From positions 1,054,001 through 1,118,000 of the forward strand of contig MU867061.1 of the NCBI GenBank assembly GCA_033725935.1: 64,000 nucleotides of DNA, in the 5' to 3' direction. The first letter of the stretch is position 1. Every line of letters starts with the position of its first letter. Source of the DNA: Cladorrhinum sp. PSN259 (taxonomy: Eukaryota; Ascomycota; Sordariomycetes; Sordariales; Podosporaceae). This document shows positions 42,857-54,172 of this stretch, in pieces. The translations under genes and the position numbers were made by a program. A model generated the notes under the pieces. The model saw only the letters and a list, made by a program, of their open reading frames with translations, had not been told where the DNA came from and searched no databases.

Positions 42857-43573
42857 CATATTTTTTTCATTTATGTTCTCTTTTGTATGATGCTTTTTTT
42901 TTTTCTGGAGCGGCTGTTGATTTTCCTGTTTTATTCCCAAAAAGCCCTACGATATGTTTCTTTATTCATCAGCGCCCCCACCACGAAGCGTTAGATACCC
43001 CCATCACCCATGTGTACATAGACGTTAGACCGATACCTACATGCCTACATACCTTACTCTCAAGTTCTCCTAGACTTTCAATGATTATCATTTTCTTCTT
43101 TTTTTTCTCTCTTTTTTTCGTTCTTTGTTCTTTGTTCTTTGTTCTTTCTGGTCTGGATTCCTCGAATATAATTTTTTTTCTCTCATCATTTCGTGGCGGT
43201 TGACTTTGTTTCTTGTTGATTCTCAAACGCATGTTTGACGCCCCCCACGAGGAACCTAGAAGGTTGGAATTAACCATGCAAGCCCCCTAGATTAGTTACA
43301 CACTCTAATTCTCCGTGTTGAAAAGAAGAAAGCAAAAAAAATATGGAGATGCGTGGGATGTATCCTGACCCCCATGTAGGTTTGTTTGTTAGCGTGGGTA
43401 GTTCTTGAAGGGAAAAATAAACAGTTATTCACATGCAATAACCACGCAAAAAGACGAGCAAAAAAGAGGTATGCATAGGTTGTCGATCCGTTGAATAGAC
43501 CATGAAGTCTTGTATTTTATTTGAAAATGGTGTTTCTGGCGATCGAGCTATATTCTTTTGAAAACAAAGGGAA

Positions 43574-43633
43574 GAAAGTTCTTAACCATGTCTGAAAGTT
43601 CTTAACCATGTCTGAAAGTTCTTAACCATGTCT
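43574..43633. repeat. 20-bp tandem repeat, three copies
   Basis: GAAAGTTCTTAACCATGTCT is repeated exactly three times, with a partial fourth copy starting at 43634. The perfect identity suggests recent expansion. No function apparent. Confidence 0.9.
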
Positions 43634-44825
43634 GAAAGTACAGCAATACTACTGTACTTTCTTTTTCAACAAACGGTCAAGACCCTAGAGGTATTATTAT
43701 ACTGTACCACGTGTGTTCTACCTACCCAGGCAACGTACCATTGGTGGCGTCCATCATATACATACACTATTTCTCTCCCTTGCATCACCCACCAAACCCC
43801 ACTCACCCTGGCACCCTGCACGGGCATCTGCTGCATTTTTGGAAACCAGGGACGGGAGGAATGCCGCATCGAGCTTCGGAATAACCTTCCAAAAGTGGTG
43901 AATGAATAAATGGGCAATTGGCCTTTAAACTACATATTATTACAATACCCTGTTTTACAAAACAATTTTGACAAAGGTTTATCAAAACACGGCTTCTTCA
44001 AGAAAAAAAAAAAATATATATATATATATATAAATAGTTTAAACAGCCAGATCAAAATCCATGTTTTCACCACAACTATAAACAAGGGGCTAATAGATAA
44101 ATTAGATCAGTCGATCAGGGTTCTAGAACTTTTTAGGATTTTGAACTGTAGGTGCAGTGCTTGACGTACAGTACGTCTGATAGAGTGCAGCACGGTCTGT
44201 AATTACCTACCAACCGACCCAGAGTCCAGTCTGTCACTCCGCACAGAGGGTGGGAGGTAGGTAGGTATATCTCAGAAACTTGAAGATTGTGCTGATGAAT
44301 GGGGGGGAAGGAAATACAGTGTATTTCCGCTGGTTTTTATGGCTTTTTATAGTTGGTTTTTTGTTTTCTTTTTGATTGATTATGTCCTCTATCATGAAGC
44401 ATTACAGCATTAGATATCCCCTAGTTTAGGTAATATTCTAGGTCTGGGCGGGTACTAACCATGCATCAAGGGTGCTGATTTTGAGACATAGATTCAGAGT
44501 AAGATCTTGTTTTCTTCAACGGTTTTGATGGGAAACCGTTTCATCCGCTGTCTTCAGGGATTTTTAGACCCCCTCCTTCCCCTTGTTATACTACAGGGGG
44601 GGTTTCCTGTGGGCTGGGACAATTCAAGCTGTTCTGCTTCATCGTGCGGGCATGATCCCCAACTCTTCATTTCCCTTCAATTTTATCCATCAACTGATTC
44701 ACCCAGAAGCTTGAATCTCTAAGTCTTTATTGATATATTGACTGCGAACTAGCTCAAGGGGCATTGCCAGACTAAAGATATGTTCTACCCGAGCTAAATC
44801 AAAGCTGGGACCAGAAATCCATCAT

Positions 44826-44862
44826 TCTTGTTTAAGGTATAGCGTTATCTGCATAACCGGAA
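44826..44862. repeat. Dispersed short repeat, copy A
   Basis: One of three copies of a motif of about 37 bp in this window, with core AGCGTTATCxGCATAACCGG. The other copies are at 47393-47429 and 50256-50293, all in the same orientation. This copy carries TCTG where the others have TCGGG. It probably is a fragment of a small mobile element. Confidence 0.65.
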
Positions 44863-45108
44863 GAAAAAAATAAAACCCGAACAATTATTATACAATTATA
44901 CACAGAAATTCATCATACCCGAGTGCAAACTCATGAGAATAACATCAAAGCCAGTGGCTCACACGTACTGGTGATACTAGCGAGCTGTCCTGGAAGATTA
45001 CAGGGGATATTTAAGCGTGTTTAACATATATATTATTTCAATTACATTTCTAGTTTAGACGCCTGGTCTTCGAGGGTTCTGGTCAAGTCCAAGTCATCGA
45101 AACTCTGT

Positions 45109-45650
45109 CTATTCCACTCCGTTCCACCTACCATCTTCCTCCTCATCCGTTTTTCCTCCATGATGCATCATCTCCTGATGATCCCCCGAGATGTGATGCA
45201 GACCACCGTGACCGTGACCACCAATGGCCACCCCGAATATGCACTCCAGCCTCTCCTTTTGCTCCTTATTCCTTTGCTTAATTTCCGCCCAGGCCTCCTT
45301 GGACCTCTTGGCCAGATCGTCCCAGTCCTCATCATCTCCGTGGGCCCTCGCGTTCTCGATCAAGATGTCGAGTGCTTTGGCGTAGGAGATGAGCTTGCCG
45401 ACTGCTTCAATATCCGGAATGATCTCGTCGAGGAGGTGCAAGTTGTTCTTGTTATTTGATGTGGTGCTGCTGGGTTTGAAGCGGCCGGTGAGGTCTGCAT
45501 CATCGTGATTGGGGGAATCTGAGGATCAAAATTAGAAACTTTCAATTCTGAAAAGAGGGTGTCACGACGTGAGAACATACCAAATAAAATTTGAGGCTGG
45601 CTGGCGGGAAAAGAAGAAGTTGGGTTATGGTGCATCGCGGATGGCATCAT
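45109..45650 (-). CDS. Small hypothetical protein (two exons)
   Basis: The model is complement(join(45109..45518,45581..45650)), 159 residues, with a 62-nt intron (GTATGT donor, CCTCAG acceptor). The short first exon is Met/Pro/Ser-rich (MMPSAMHHNPTSSFPASQPQ). The central part is helical and charged (LHLLDEIIPDIEAVGKLIS; KRSKEAWAEIKQRNKEQKER), probably a coiled coil. The tail is His/Gly-rich (VAIGGHGHGGLHHISGDHQE) and acidic at the end, and could bind metal. The helical part reads like a conserved domain, but I do not recognise it. The upstream frame stays open, so an earlier start or another exon cannot be ruled out. Confidence 0.62.
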
Positions 45651-46217
45651 GGGGATGAATGAGGAGGCAGGAATGGTGGTACAAGATGCGCCGTCTGTTT
45701 GGTTCTTTGTTAAGTTGATGGAAAAGAAAGAAAAAAAATATATGATTGAAAATTTGGAAACTGTGTTTATTTTAAACAGGAACACATCATCTTTTTTCTG
45801 ACACCAACGCTTTCGTTGTGGTGGTCATCAACCCGTGTGAGTCAATTCCGGTTTCGGCCTCAGGTTTTAGGGGTATCCTAAATAGGATGATGTTATGGAT
45901 GATAAGAACCCTTGAACCCGTGATGCACTCAACTCCACTGCATGTGAATCTTGGGATTATTCTTCGCCACTTTGTGTGACTCAGCAGTTTTGTGCCCGTG
46001 TGGGTGATGGTGTGATACTTTCATGTCATCATTCAAGGATGATAGCATATTTCGTATTGACGAGTCATAACATTCTCGACTCGGCTTCTAATGCTGTGTT
46101 CGATCTGATGGGAAAGAACGAGTTTAGATGACTGGAACCCGGGGGACACATCTAGAATCTAGATGTGGTAATAATGTAGTCTACACCTTTGACACACTTA
46201 AAAGACGGAATAAAACA
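45651..46217. other. Intergenic spacer
   Basis: Holds the promoter of the 159-residue gene and the 3' flank of the aprataxin gene, both on the minus strand. No further feature. Confidence 0.5.
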
Positions 46218-47186
46218 TCACTCTTTCTTCCACTCCTCAAACTCATCCTCCAGATGCGCCTTCAACTCCTTGAACCGATGCCCAAACCCCTTCCCGCACC
46301 TCCAGCACACCAATTCCCTCTCCTTCAAATTATTATTCTGATACTCCACCTCCCTTCTCTTATCATCTTCACTCAGCGGGTACGCATCCAACTCGACAAG
46401 AAAATCAGTGGTAAAACTCTGGTAGTGCTTCCGATGCTTAACTTTGTCGGAACGCATGTCCCTGGAGATAATATGAACGTGCAGGTGCGCCATGCTGGGG
46501 TGTGCGTGGATTCCTATTTTGATCTCTTTCATAAAATCCCGGCCGGCGGGTAAGGAGTCGTAGGGTACTTCCCCTTTACTCATCGCCTCGTCTCGTATTT
46601 TATTGGAAGCAGAGAAAGGTCCGATAATTCGTGATAGTTCTGCGGCTGCCAGTTTGGCTGCTGAGGCTGCTTCCTGTCGCATCATGGCCAGAAATTCAGG
46701 GTCAGAGAATGCATCGTGCGGGTGGAGGAGGTAGTGGCTAGGAGAACGGGGAAGCAAGAGTAAGTGGACAGTTGCTTTTGGGTAGAGGTCTTTGATGAGG
46801 ACTGTGTTTTCCGTTACGCGGAGGACTTGCGACGGGAAGCGCTCAGGATGGTCGATGTACTCGATTAGAGCGCCGCGCCAGCGACCTTTTATTATTTGGT
46901 TGGCTTTTTGTAACAAGTCTTTTTTCGGAAGTTTCTTGGGTTTGGGCTTCATTAATTCGGTGAAGGCATTTTTTGACGCTGGTGGCCGTGATGGTGATGG
47001 TGATGGCTTCTTGGATGGTGATGTGGTTGGTGTTGCGTCATTGGTCCCTGGCGGTGGGGTGTCGACGAAATCCACCATGTCTTCTGCTGGTTCGGCCATT
47101 GTGGGAGTTTTGCTGGCGTGACTGGAAAGCTTGTGAAAATGGATTTTTGGCAGTCGGAAAGTGATGCGGCTTTTTAGGCAGCGCAT
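46218..47186 (-). CDS. Aprataxin-like DNA-adenylate hydrolase (HIT plus zinc finger)
   Basis: An intronless 322-residue gene. Aprataxin/Hnt3 removes AMP from 5' ends of DNA after failed ligation, completing single-strand break repair. The HIT domain spans about residues 85-250. It has KATVHLLLLPRSPSHYLLHP and the catalytic histidine triad MAHLHVHIISRD. The C-terminus carries the aprataxin zinc finger CWRCGKGFGHRFKELKAHLE, which distinguishes it from other HIT proteins. The N-terminus from the first ATG (47186) is basic, with few acids (RCLKSRITFRLPKIHFHKLS), and could target mitochondria. A second ATG about 30 codons later (MAEPAEDM) would give a nuclear form. The divergent neighbour starts at 47594. 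Confidence 0.92.
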   Translation of the reverse strand: MRCLKSRITFRLPKIHFHKLSSHASKTPTMAEPAEDMVDFVDTPPPGTNDATPTTSPSKKPSPSPSRPPASKNAFTELMKPKPKKLPKKDLLQKANQIIKGRWRGALIEYIDHPERFPSQVLRVTENTVLIKDLYPKATVHLLLLPRSPSHYLLHPHDAFSDPEFLAMMRQEAASAAKLAAAELSRIIGPFSASNKIRDEAMSKGEVPYDSLPAGRDFMKEIKIGIHAHPSMAHLHVHIISRDMRSDKVKHRKHYQSFTTDFLVELDAYPLSEDDKRREVEYQNNNLKERELVCWRCGKGFGHRFKELKAHLEDEFEEWKKE

Positions 47187-47593
47187 TGTTGAGTGAATCA
47201 ATTGAGGACGGACGGAGTGCCAAGTGGATGACTCGGTGAGGACTCACAGCAAGTGCGCGCATGGGACTGTCATTCAACTGTCAGCAGCTGGCGATGTTCT
47301 GGTTACTTAACAATTATGTCCGGTTCTCTCGACACTACCACACCACCTATGTTCAGGTTTGCTTACAGCGAAAATGTATTGGCTTAATTTTTTTCTTGTG
47401 TAAGGTATAGCGTTATCGGGCATAAGTAGTGGCTTAATATTCGTACGCCATTATTGGGAGGATGCAGCTGATCTGCATGATTCCGCGAGCCTCGTCGGCA
47501 ATTGCTTTTAATCCTGCAAGGCCCTGCTCACCAGCTCGTGGTTTGGATTTCTTTTTCCTCACCAAGTACACGCCAATTTGACCAAACTAAAGT
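47187..47593. other. Divergent promoter region with dispersed-repeat copy B
   Basis: The 400 bp between the aprataxin gene and the plus-strand membrane protein gene contain copy B of the short dispersed repeat. Otherwise AT-rich with no visible motif. Confidence 0.5.
47393..47429. repeat. Dispersed short repeat, copy B
   Basis: Shares GGTATAGCGTTATC and GGGCATAA with copies A and C, and the preceding TTCTTGT. It lies in a divergent promoter. Confidence 0.65.
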
Positions 47594-49415
47594 ATGAACT
47601 GCTCGGGCGGATTCAATATTCAGGCTGACCCCGATGTTGTAAGTACAACCATTATCCGCCGTGCATGATACATGATACTAATCGATCCTTGTGCAAATCA
47701 GGCTGGGATTGGTGTAAGAGCCTGAGCCCTCTCTTTTGCCCTTTGCAAGCTGACAGTGCCCAGGTTATTGTGGCATTTCTAATAACCGCCTGGTTTAGCT
47801 TTGTCCTCGCCCTTCTCGCCTTTTTCTTTGTTGATGATGCTGTGCCAGAAGATGCGCTGCATCCTCTCGATGACCTTGTTATCAAAATCGCGAGGAAGCC
47901 CTTCTTAAGGGATGGCAGGCTACCATGGACTATGAATCGAGAGCTTTTGCAAAAGGTGTGCATGATGCTCGGTGACCAGCAGTTGGTCACCGGTGCGGCT
48001 ATCCTCATCGTCTGTTTCTCGACTCGCTCTGACATTACACAATATCACTTCATCATCGGTACCAGTCTTGGGTTCGCCTCATTTGCAACTTTTCAGGCCA
48101 CCGCGCTTGCCGCTGGAGAGCTGGTTCGAGATAATAACCTGAAGAAAGGGTGGAGATTCCCCTGGTACTGCCTCATCGTTGTTGGGGTAACCTTCTGCAA
48201 CTACGTTTACCTTGACGAGAACTTTCTCGTGTATGATCACTGGGGATTACCGACTCAGTGCGTTCTAGACGTATTAGGGACTTATACTGCCGACTCTATC
48301 GTGCGATTAGTCTTCTGGACCGTCATTTCTGCCGATGGCATGATGTCCATGGCAAAGTTCTTTTGGCCTACCCTCCGGATCATCGAGTTTTATCGGGAAA
48401 TCTCCTTTTTGCTCCCCTTCATTCCACTTCAAGCAATCTCTCTTATCAACAAAACCTTTATTCAGGCCAAATCCGGACACGGCAAGCTGCGCAGGTGCAT
48501 TGGCTTCATCCTCCAAGCTCCCCTTATCGTGTCGTTCTGGATCTGCTTCGCAGTCTTTGATATTTACGATTCCATCAACTTCGACCTCTTTCGGTGCTTC
48601 CTCATCTTGGTGCTTACCACATGGGGAGTCTATGGCATTCGCATTGAAGCGCGCCTATACTATCTGGAAGGCAACGAGGACAAGTGGGGATTTGGGCAGA
48701 TTTTGCCTTTGCTTCTACTGGCTTTGCCTCTCTTTCAATCGTTCGAGACTTATTTTGGTAATTTCATTTCTGCCCACTAACTTCCACGATACATTGATCA
48801 GAGAATATCATATGCTGACGACTAGTCTTTCTCATCGATACAGGGAGCGAAGATCCTCCGACAATTGAATCCAAAGATGCCAAAGACGATCATGGGAAAA
48901 CAGAAACAGAACGAAGCAATAAGACCCAGGTTTTATCTGGCGAACGATCCATGTCTGCTCCAGCGTCACCTATTAATACCGTCATAACATCGCAAACTGT
49001 TACGGCTGCTTCGGATAGGCCCCGTGCCTCCACGTCTTCGGAGAGAATTACTACTACACAACCCGGTCAATCTGTCGAAAACTCGCCCGCTTCAGCCGCC
49101 TCATCGGCACGAAAGCCGGCGCATGACCAATCAATCCAAAGAATCACTCGGCAACTCACTAAACTCGCGGCAGTGAGTGACGACCTCGAATCCGGCCAGG
49201 ATGGAGGCGAGCGCGCTCCGGCCCTTGGAAGAAAAGCGAGGAACATCTTTTTAAGAATCCTGTACCAAGACAAACTCTCGATTCAAGAAATCCAGATGCT
49301 CTTGTACAACACGGACCGTATCGTGGCTCCCTTTAACTGTTTCATGCTTTTTGTCATGGTGGCGTCGTACACTTTGGTCACTTGGGTTTGTTTCCGCTAT
49401 GATTTTGTGCTTTGA
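47594..49415 (+). CDS. Multi-pass membrane protein, hypothetical (four exons, one of 12 nt)
   Basis: The model is join(47594..47638,47702..47713,47764..48757,48844..49415), 540 residues. Exon 2 is only 12 nt and encodes AGIG; it joins NIQADPDV to VIVAFLITAWFSF, giving a smooth extracellular-to-membrane start. At least six hydrophobic helices follow, among them AWFSFVLALLAFFF, LVTGAAILIVCFS, FPWYCLIVVGVTFCNYVYL and FILQAPLIVSFWICFAVFDI. A Ser/Thr/Asp-rich loop of about 150 residues lies in exon 4, then a last helix (FMLFVMVASYTLVTWVCFRY) ends the protein. The DPDVAGIGV start is typical of a fungal-specific membrane family that I know only as uncharacterised. All introns have good signals: GTAAGT, GTAAGA and a weaker GTAATT. 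Confidence 0.8.
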
Positions 49416-50063
49416 TGATGCATCTCTAGCATGCATGAGAAGTTCGGGTGGGCCTATTACCTACCCACCTTCCTACTACTACCTGCCTTCTACATACAAA
49501 TACTGTTCAATCGAGTTCAAAGGGAAACAAATATTTCTGCCATAGTTCCGAGGTCCTTCGATATTTGCATGTAATCTTTTCTATTGAGCTGGCATTGAGG
49601 AAAAATGACTCGGACAAACCACCAAAAAAAAAAAAAACAAAAAAAAAAAGGAATTTTACTTAACATTGGTCATAATAGATGTCGGACTTTTGTGCTGAGC
49701 GAGTATGTCTCGGGTTTCCGTATGGGGGTAAATCCTTCAATCTCAACAACAAGGCACAGGACAATAGCTGTTCCGAATGTCGACTTTGAGAATTGCCTTG
49801 TTCGTGAGTGGACCAGTGCTACATGTACATACACCGGCTTTGGCCCGTGTAGGGGGTGTGCGCTTACCCTATGCCAGGGGTGTGTTGATCGTGGTGATGC
49901 CTAGGGGGGCACCACTGCATTCTGCCGCCCCGGTTCAACTTGTCTCAAGCTAAAAATTAGAATCACAATTTCATAAATGATCTCGTGCCTCATAAGCAAC
50001 ATGCTGGAGTTTTCCTCTTCCGTTATCTTCACTTCTCAGCAAAAGGACGCCCTATTTTATCAC
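49416..50063. other. Intergenic with dispersed repeat
   Basis: Contains A-rich runs at 49622-49648, followed by a 112-bp dispersed repeat. No gene is supported. Confidence 0.5.
49649..49760. repeat. Dispersed 112-bp repeat, copy 1
   Basis: Closely similar over about 112 bp to 52572-52684 in the same orientation; a long shared block includes GTCTCGGGTTTCCGTATGGG. An A-rich tract precedes it. Differences are mostly transitions. It appears to be a fragment of a dispersed element, not a gene. Confidence 0.8.
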
Positions 50064-51440
50064 CTAGATCTCAGCCCATGCGCCCAATTTACCAAAAAAC
50101 TCCTCCGAGTCACCACCGCGCCAGTCACGCAGTGCAAACCACAAGTGGCGGAAGTCTTTTCCAGCCCGTACAACATTCTCATAGCCCGGAGCATCGCGGA
50201 AGAGTTTCTATAATAAATAAATTATTATCAGCATTAGCCCAAATATGGAGCAATATTCTTGTTTGAGTTACAGCGTTATCGGGCATAACCGGAGGATACG
50301 GAGCAATATTGGCAAATTAAAAAAGAATCATACCTGAATATAGTGGCGAGCCCATACCGCATATATATCAAGATCGGCCTGAGTTGCTTCTTCAGGTAAT
50401 CGCGTAACGGCGGGTTGACCGTATTCATCTACAATCAAATCCACTGGACCAGCTGCTACCAATGGATCGGAGAGAAGTGCAGGCCAAATACACGCCGTTT
50501 CCCAGTCGTATAGGGACGTCACTTGGGGTTTGCCATCGGCGTTGGCCGCGATGGTTGTATTGTGAATGCCAAAGTCACCATGCTCGAGAACCAGGCGATA
50601 GAGTGATTGCTCAGGAACGGTAGCTGTATCAACTGGCAGGATGTATGGAATTGCACGCAGGAGCGATTGTTTGGCAGCTAAAGCGATAGGCCCGACCGTT
50701 TCATTATCGTCTTCCCAACCGATCATATCGCCTTCGTTCTGGATTGTTGCTTTGATCTTAGACTCCAGGATATATACCCAGAATTCCCGGGTAGGAGCGA
50801 CGGATATAGAGAGAGAGTCCGGTTTGAATTTGAACAGGCGTTCGAGAAAATATTCGGCAGTAAAGTCCTGAGGAGGATCATAGCGGAAGAGTGCTGCACG
50901 AACGCTGGCTAGTTGCCCAAGAAGGATAAGCTTATTGTCGGATGTGAGATCCTCCCAGACGTTATTGACCCCTTCCGCCTTCTCAAAGATAAACAGTCGA
51001 CGGCCGGTAAGATCATGGGGGATAGCTAATCCTGGTTTTTCATACTGAGCTGGTGCACGGCCATATAATAGACGAGAGGCCAGAATGCCAGGTTCTGAGC
51101 GGAGCAAGTTGTAAACAGCCATCTCGAAATGAGCTTCAGGAACCTGGACTTCGACTAGAAATGAATCAAAATCGGGCATATTGACATCATTCCGGGCCAA
51201 GCGAGCAACCATGTCCGGTCGAGAAGTGGACGTAATATGGAAACCGTAATTGTTAGACCCTTTACTGACAGTCGGAATTCCAGTAATCTGCGTATTTAGC
51301 TTCTCTTCAATCTCCTGGATAAGGAGTTTGACGTCCCAGACGCTAAACGGACTCTTTCCGCTGCGAACCAACCCCAGGAGGTTCTTGCCTTCATATGGTG
51401 TGCCGTCAGGCATAGAAGGCCAGTCATCTCCGTAATACAT
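50064..51440 (-). CDS. APH/ChoK-like kinase-fold protein (two exons)
   Basis: The model is complement(join(50064..50207,50334..51440)), 416 residues. The start chosen is the ATG at 51440 (MYYGDDWPSMPDG); the open frame extends further upstream but looks non-coding. It resembles aminoglycoside-phosphotransferase-like fungal proteins. An N-lobe stretch (SKGSNNYGFHITS; DMVARLARNDV) is present. The catalytic loop matches LVLEHGDFGIHNTTIAAN, with Asp and Asn in the expected HGDxxxxN spacing, and the metal-binding segment is SLYDWETACIWPALLSDP. The second exon adds a helical end (GKDFRHLWFALRDWRGGDSE). Its intron of 126 nt contains one copy of a dispersed repeat. The substrate is unknown; members are not necessarily antibiotic kinases. 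Confidence 0.85.
50256..50293. repeat. Dispersed short repeat, copy C, inside an intron
   Basis: The copy lies within the 126-nt intron of the APH-like gene. It is flanked by the 11-bp direct repeat GGAGCAATATT (50247-50257 and 50300-50310), which looks like a target-site duplication around an insert of about 42 bp. This suggests the short motif is itself, or is the remnant of, an inserted element. Confidence 0.65.
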
Positions 51441-52868
51441 TATGATGCAGGGAAAAAATGAGAATGTTGATATGCTTGTGGGTGAGGTTGAGGTGTGGTC
51501 CGGTTGAGAAAGATAGGCCGGGAAAGAGTCCAACAAAGAGCGAAACCCCGCTTCCTTGCGTTTTACATACCAGGTAATATTGGCATGCTGCATATCACAC
51601 TGTGCGAACTTTTTCAAGTTTAGCACCCGAAATTCAGGAGATGGAATTCGAAGTTGACGACGAATCTGACGTTGACTGCCAGAGTGTAATAATCGTAGAA
51701 GATTGAATAGAGACTGCTTGGTTGATGCCTACTATCTACTCCACCATGATACCGTCGACCTTGCCCCTTTCGGTTTTAACCCATTCACTCGCAAGTGGTG
51801 GGTGGCCTGACAGTCCTCGAGTATCTCATTGAAGGATTTACGAGTAATCAAACTGGCATAGGGACTGCCTGGATATCTCACCAGTTGAGCAGTATACGCC
51901 AGTAAGACTTATGATCGCCAGATTTACAGCAATCAATCCATAGCAGTCTCGATCAATCATCTTGCTTTTGCCCTGAAAAGGGTCTTGCCTCTGCCCTGAA
52001 GAGGGACTTGCTTGGTGGATGGCGGGGTAATTGATCGCTCCATGGTGGGGCAGTCGACTGCGACTGTGACTGCGATTCGAATTAGTAGCTGACCAGAATT
52101 GATTTGAACCGTGACGATAAACCTGATAAAATTGGTATTGTTGGAATGCCCTCAATTGATTGATTGATTGATTCTTGAAAATAGTTGTAAAGAAGAACAA
52201 GTTATTGATGGTTGAAGAAGTGGGTGGTAAAAAGAGTGTTGCAAGAAGAAGAGGTTGTGGATGGAAAGTTGGTTGCAAGAAAGGAAGTTGGCCAGGATTC
52301 TTGAAGTGCAAGGACCTTCGAAGTGTTGGAATTTTTTAAAGTGCTGGATTTTTCGAAGTGTTGAAGATGAGGGTGTTGTAGATGATCTTGGTCGACACAG
52401 AATAATAGGGGCCATTGCCACGACCAAAACCACGATTCAACCAGACTAGCTGTGATAAAAACACTTATACTGTTGGAAAGCCCTGGCTTTGAATATTATA
52501 ATTCTATACTACTTACTTTGTCAAATTGAAGCTGGTAATGTTGTTGTCGAACAGCACTTTAAAACAAACACGGAATTTTACTCAACATTGATCGTAGTAG
52601 ATGTCGGACTTTTGGGCTCAGCGAGCGTATGTCTCGGGTTTCCGTATGGGGATAAATCCTTCAATCTCAACAATCAGGCACAGTACTGGAAGCTGGTTGG
52701 TGCATATGTTGAATTTGCTTACTGACCAACAAACCATGAACGGATTGGCTCGTTTCCAGCCATATTTATTGCGACGCCAACGCCAACAAATAATAGTACT
52801 TGACGACCTCATTTTCAGCTCTCGTTCCCTCTTCTTCTTTTCATTTTTGTTTGTTGTTTACATCGGCC
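51441..52868. other. Intergenic with repeat copy 2 and no supported gene
   Basis: Open frames at 51838-52433 on the minus strand lack recognisable domains or consistent splice signals. The region includes the second copy of the 112-bp repeat and simple (GATT)n near 52155-52172. Confidence 0.45.
52572..52684. repeat. Dispersed 112-bp repeat, copy 2
   Basis: Partner of 49649-49760 in the same orientation, 2.9 kb away. It shares GTCTCGGGTTTCCGTATGGG and AAATCCTTCAATCTCAACAA with that copy. It lies about 190 bp upstream of the MBOAT-like gene. Confidence 0.8.
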
Positions 52869-54172
52869 ATGGACCATCCCATTTTCAACCTCTTCAGCGT
52901 GATCACTATTTCTTCGCTCACAATCGGTTTCGTCTCGAGTTCCTTTATACGAATAGCAGTTCTCGGCATCGTTTCAGCTCTGAGCTGGGACTGCGTTCTG
53001 AAATGCCCCGTCTACATCTCGAGAAGCGCGTGGGCGACGTCGGTTGGCGGCTACACGCTCTCATATCTCTGGCAGTACCTTGACGCGGGCATTCTCAGCA
53101 AATGGACGTATGAAAAACAGGGCCCGGAAAACGATAAGCTCGTTAAGCCTCGGGGTCCGAGTCCGCCGCCGTCGTCGTTGTCACCTAAAAAGATCAAGGC
53201 TGAATCCAATGATGGCTTCCAATTCGTTTCTCGTTTCAAGTTTGGGTTTGCCACCATGTTCTCCTGGCGATTTGTGGACACGCCCTACCGTGCCAGAGGT
53301 CTGCCCGAGCTCGATGAAAAGCTGCGCAACTCTCGCAGTGCCTTTCTGACGCACACACTGATGACCATCATTGTCTGTTACCTGATCTTGGACGTCATGG
53401 ACGCCTCTGCAGACCCAGCGGTGACAGACAAGTTCTACTCCCTCGACAAGGTGGCTTTCTTCTCCCGGATCAGGCAGGTCTCGGCAGAGGAATTCGTGAT
53501 GCGGATCTTTGCTGCTCTCGGACTGGGAGCCGGGCTGGTTTCCGTCCAGCGTGGCGTGTACAGCATTTGCGCCTTCGTCACGGTTGCCGCGGGTTTCTAC
53601 GCCCCCGAGGACTGGCCGCCCTTCAACGGGTCGTTTGGGGACATCCAGAGCCTTAGGAGCTTCTGGAGCACTTTTTGGCACCAGACGAACACGCACCGGC
53701 TTCGTGTCACTTCCAACTGGGTCCTCTTTGATGTTTTTCGGCTTCCGAGAGGGTCCAAGGCTGCAAGATATGCTCGGCCCTGCATAATCTTTTTGCTGTC
53801 AGCCGTGTTCCACGTGGCTATTGATGTTTCCTCTGGTGTGATTATGATCCTCGCTGAATTCTATGAGATCAACATTTATGCTAATGCAGCACATCTACAG
53901 GAATGCTTCCCAGCGAGTCCGGGGCCATGCGCTTCTTCACAATCCAACCCCTCGGAATCGCGGTTGAAGACTTGATAACCTGGATTCTTTCTGGCAGCAT
54001 GACTGCAAAGCCGACTCTCCTCCAACGGTGGGGCGGTGCCCTCTGGGTATTGTTGTGGATGACCTGGACCGTCCCCGCGTACATGTTTCCTGTGCTTGCC
54101 AGGATCGAATCTGGAGATAAGGGGGTTGTGCCTCTGAGCCTGATTAGGTTGGTGACCAAGGAGCTGCAGTAA
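52869..54172 (+). CDS. Wax-synthase-like MBOAT acyltransferase (two exons)
   Basis: The model is join(52869..53835,53901..54172), 412 residues; the 65-nt intron has a GTGTGA donor and a CTACAG acceptor. The ATG at 52869 is preferred to the frame's upstream extension, which has no ATG. Hydrophobic helices at both ends flank a soluble part. The MBOAT-type motifs are SLRSFWSTFWHQTNTHRLR and, about 50 residues later, the putative catalytic histidine in LLSAVFHVAIDV. The loop SSGMLPSESGAMRFFTIQPL is restored by splicing. This subfamily includes plant wax synthases and fungal O-acetyltransferases of secondary metabolism. It would transfer an acyl group to a hydroxyl in the ER membrane. The substrate is unknown. 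Confidence 0.86.

Larger units (their letters stand above)
42857..45108. other. AT-rich intergenic region with small repeats
   Basis: Contains a TTCTTTG repeat near 43115-43150, three 20-bp tandem units at 43574-43633, an (AT)n run at 44014-44031, and one copy of a dispersed motif at 44826-44862. No convincing open frame. Confidence 0.5.

Noticed and set aside
51838..52433. Minus-strand open frames of 93-157 codons
   Set aside because: Composition follows simple repeats and Gln/Phe-rich translations. I could not find a conserved motif or a consistent exon structure.
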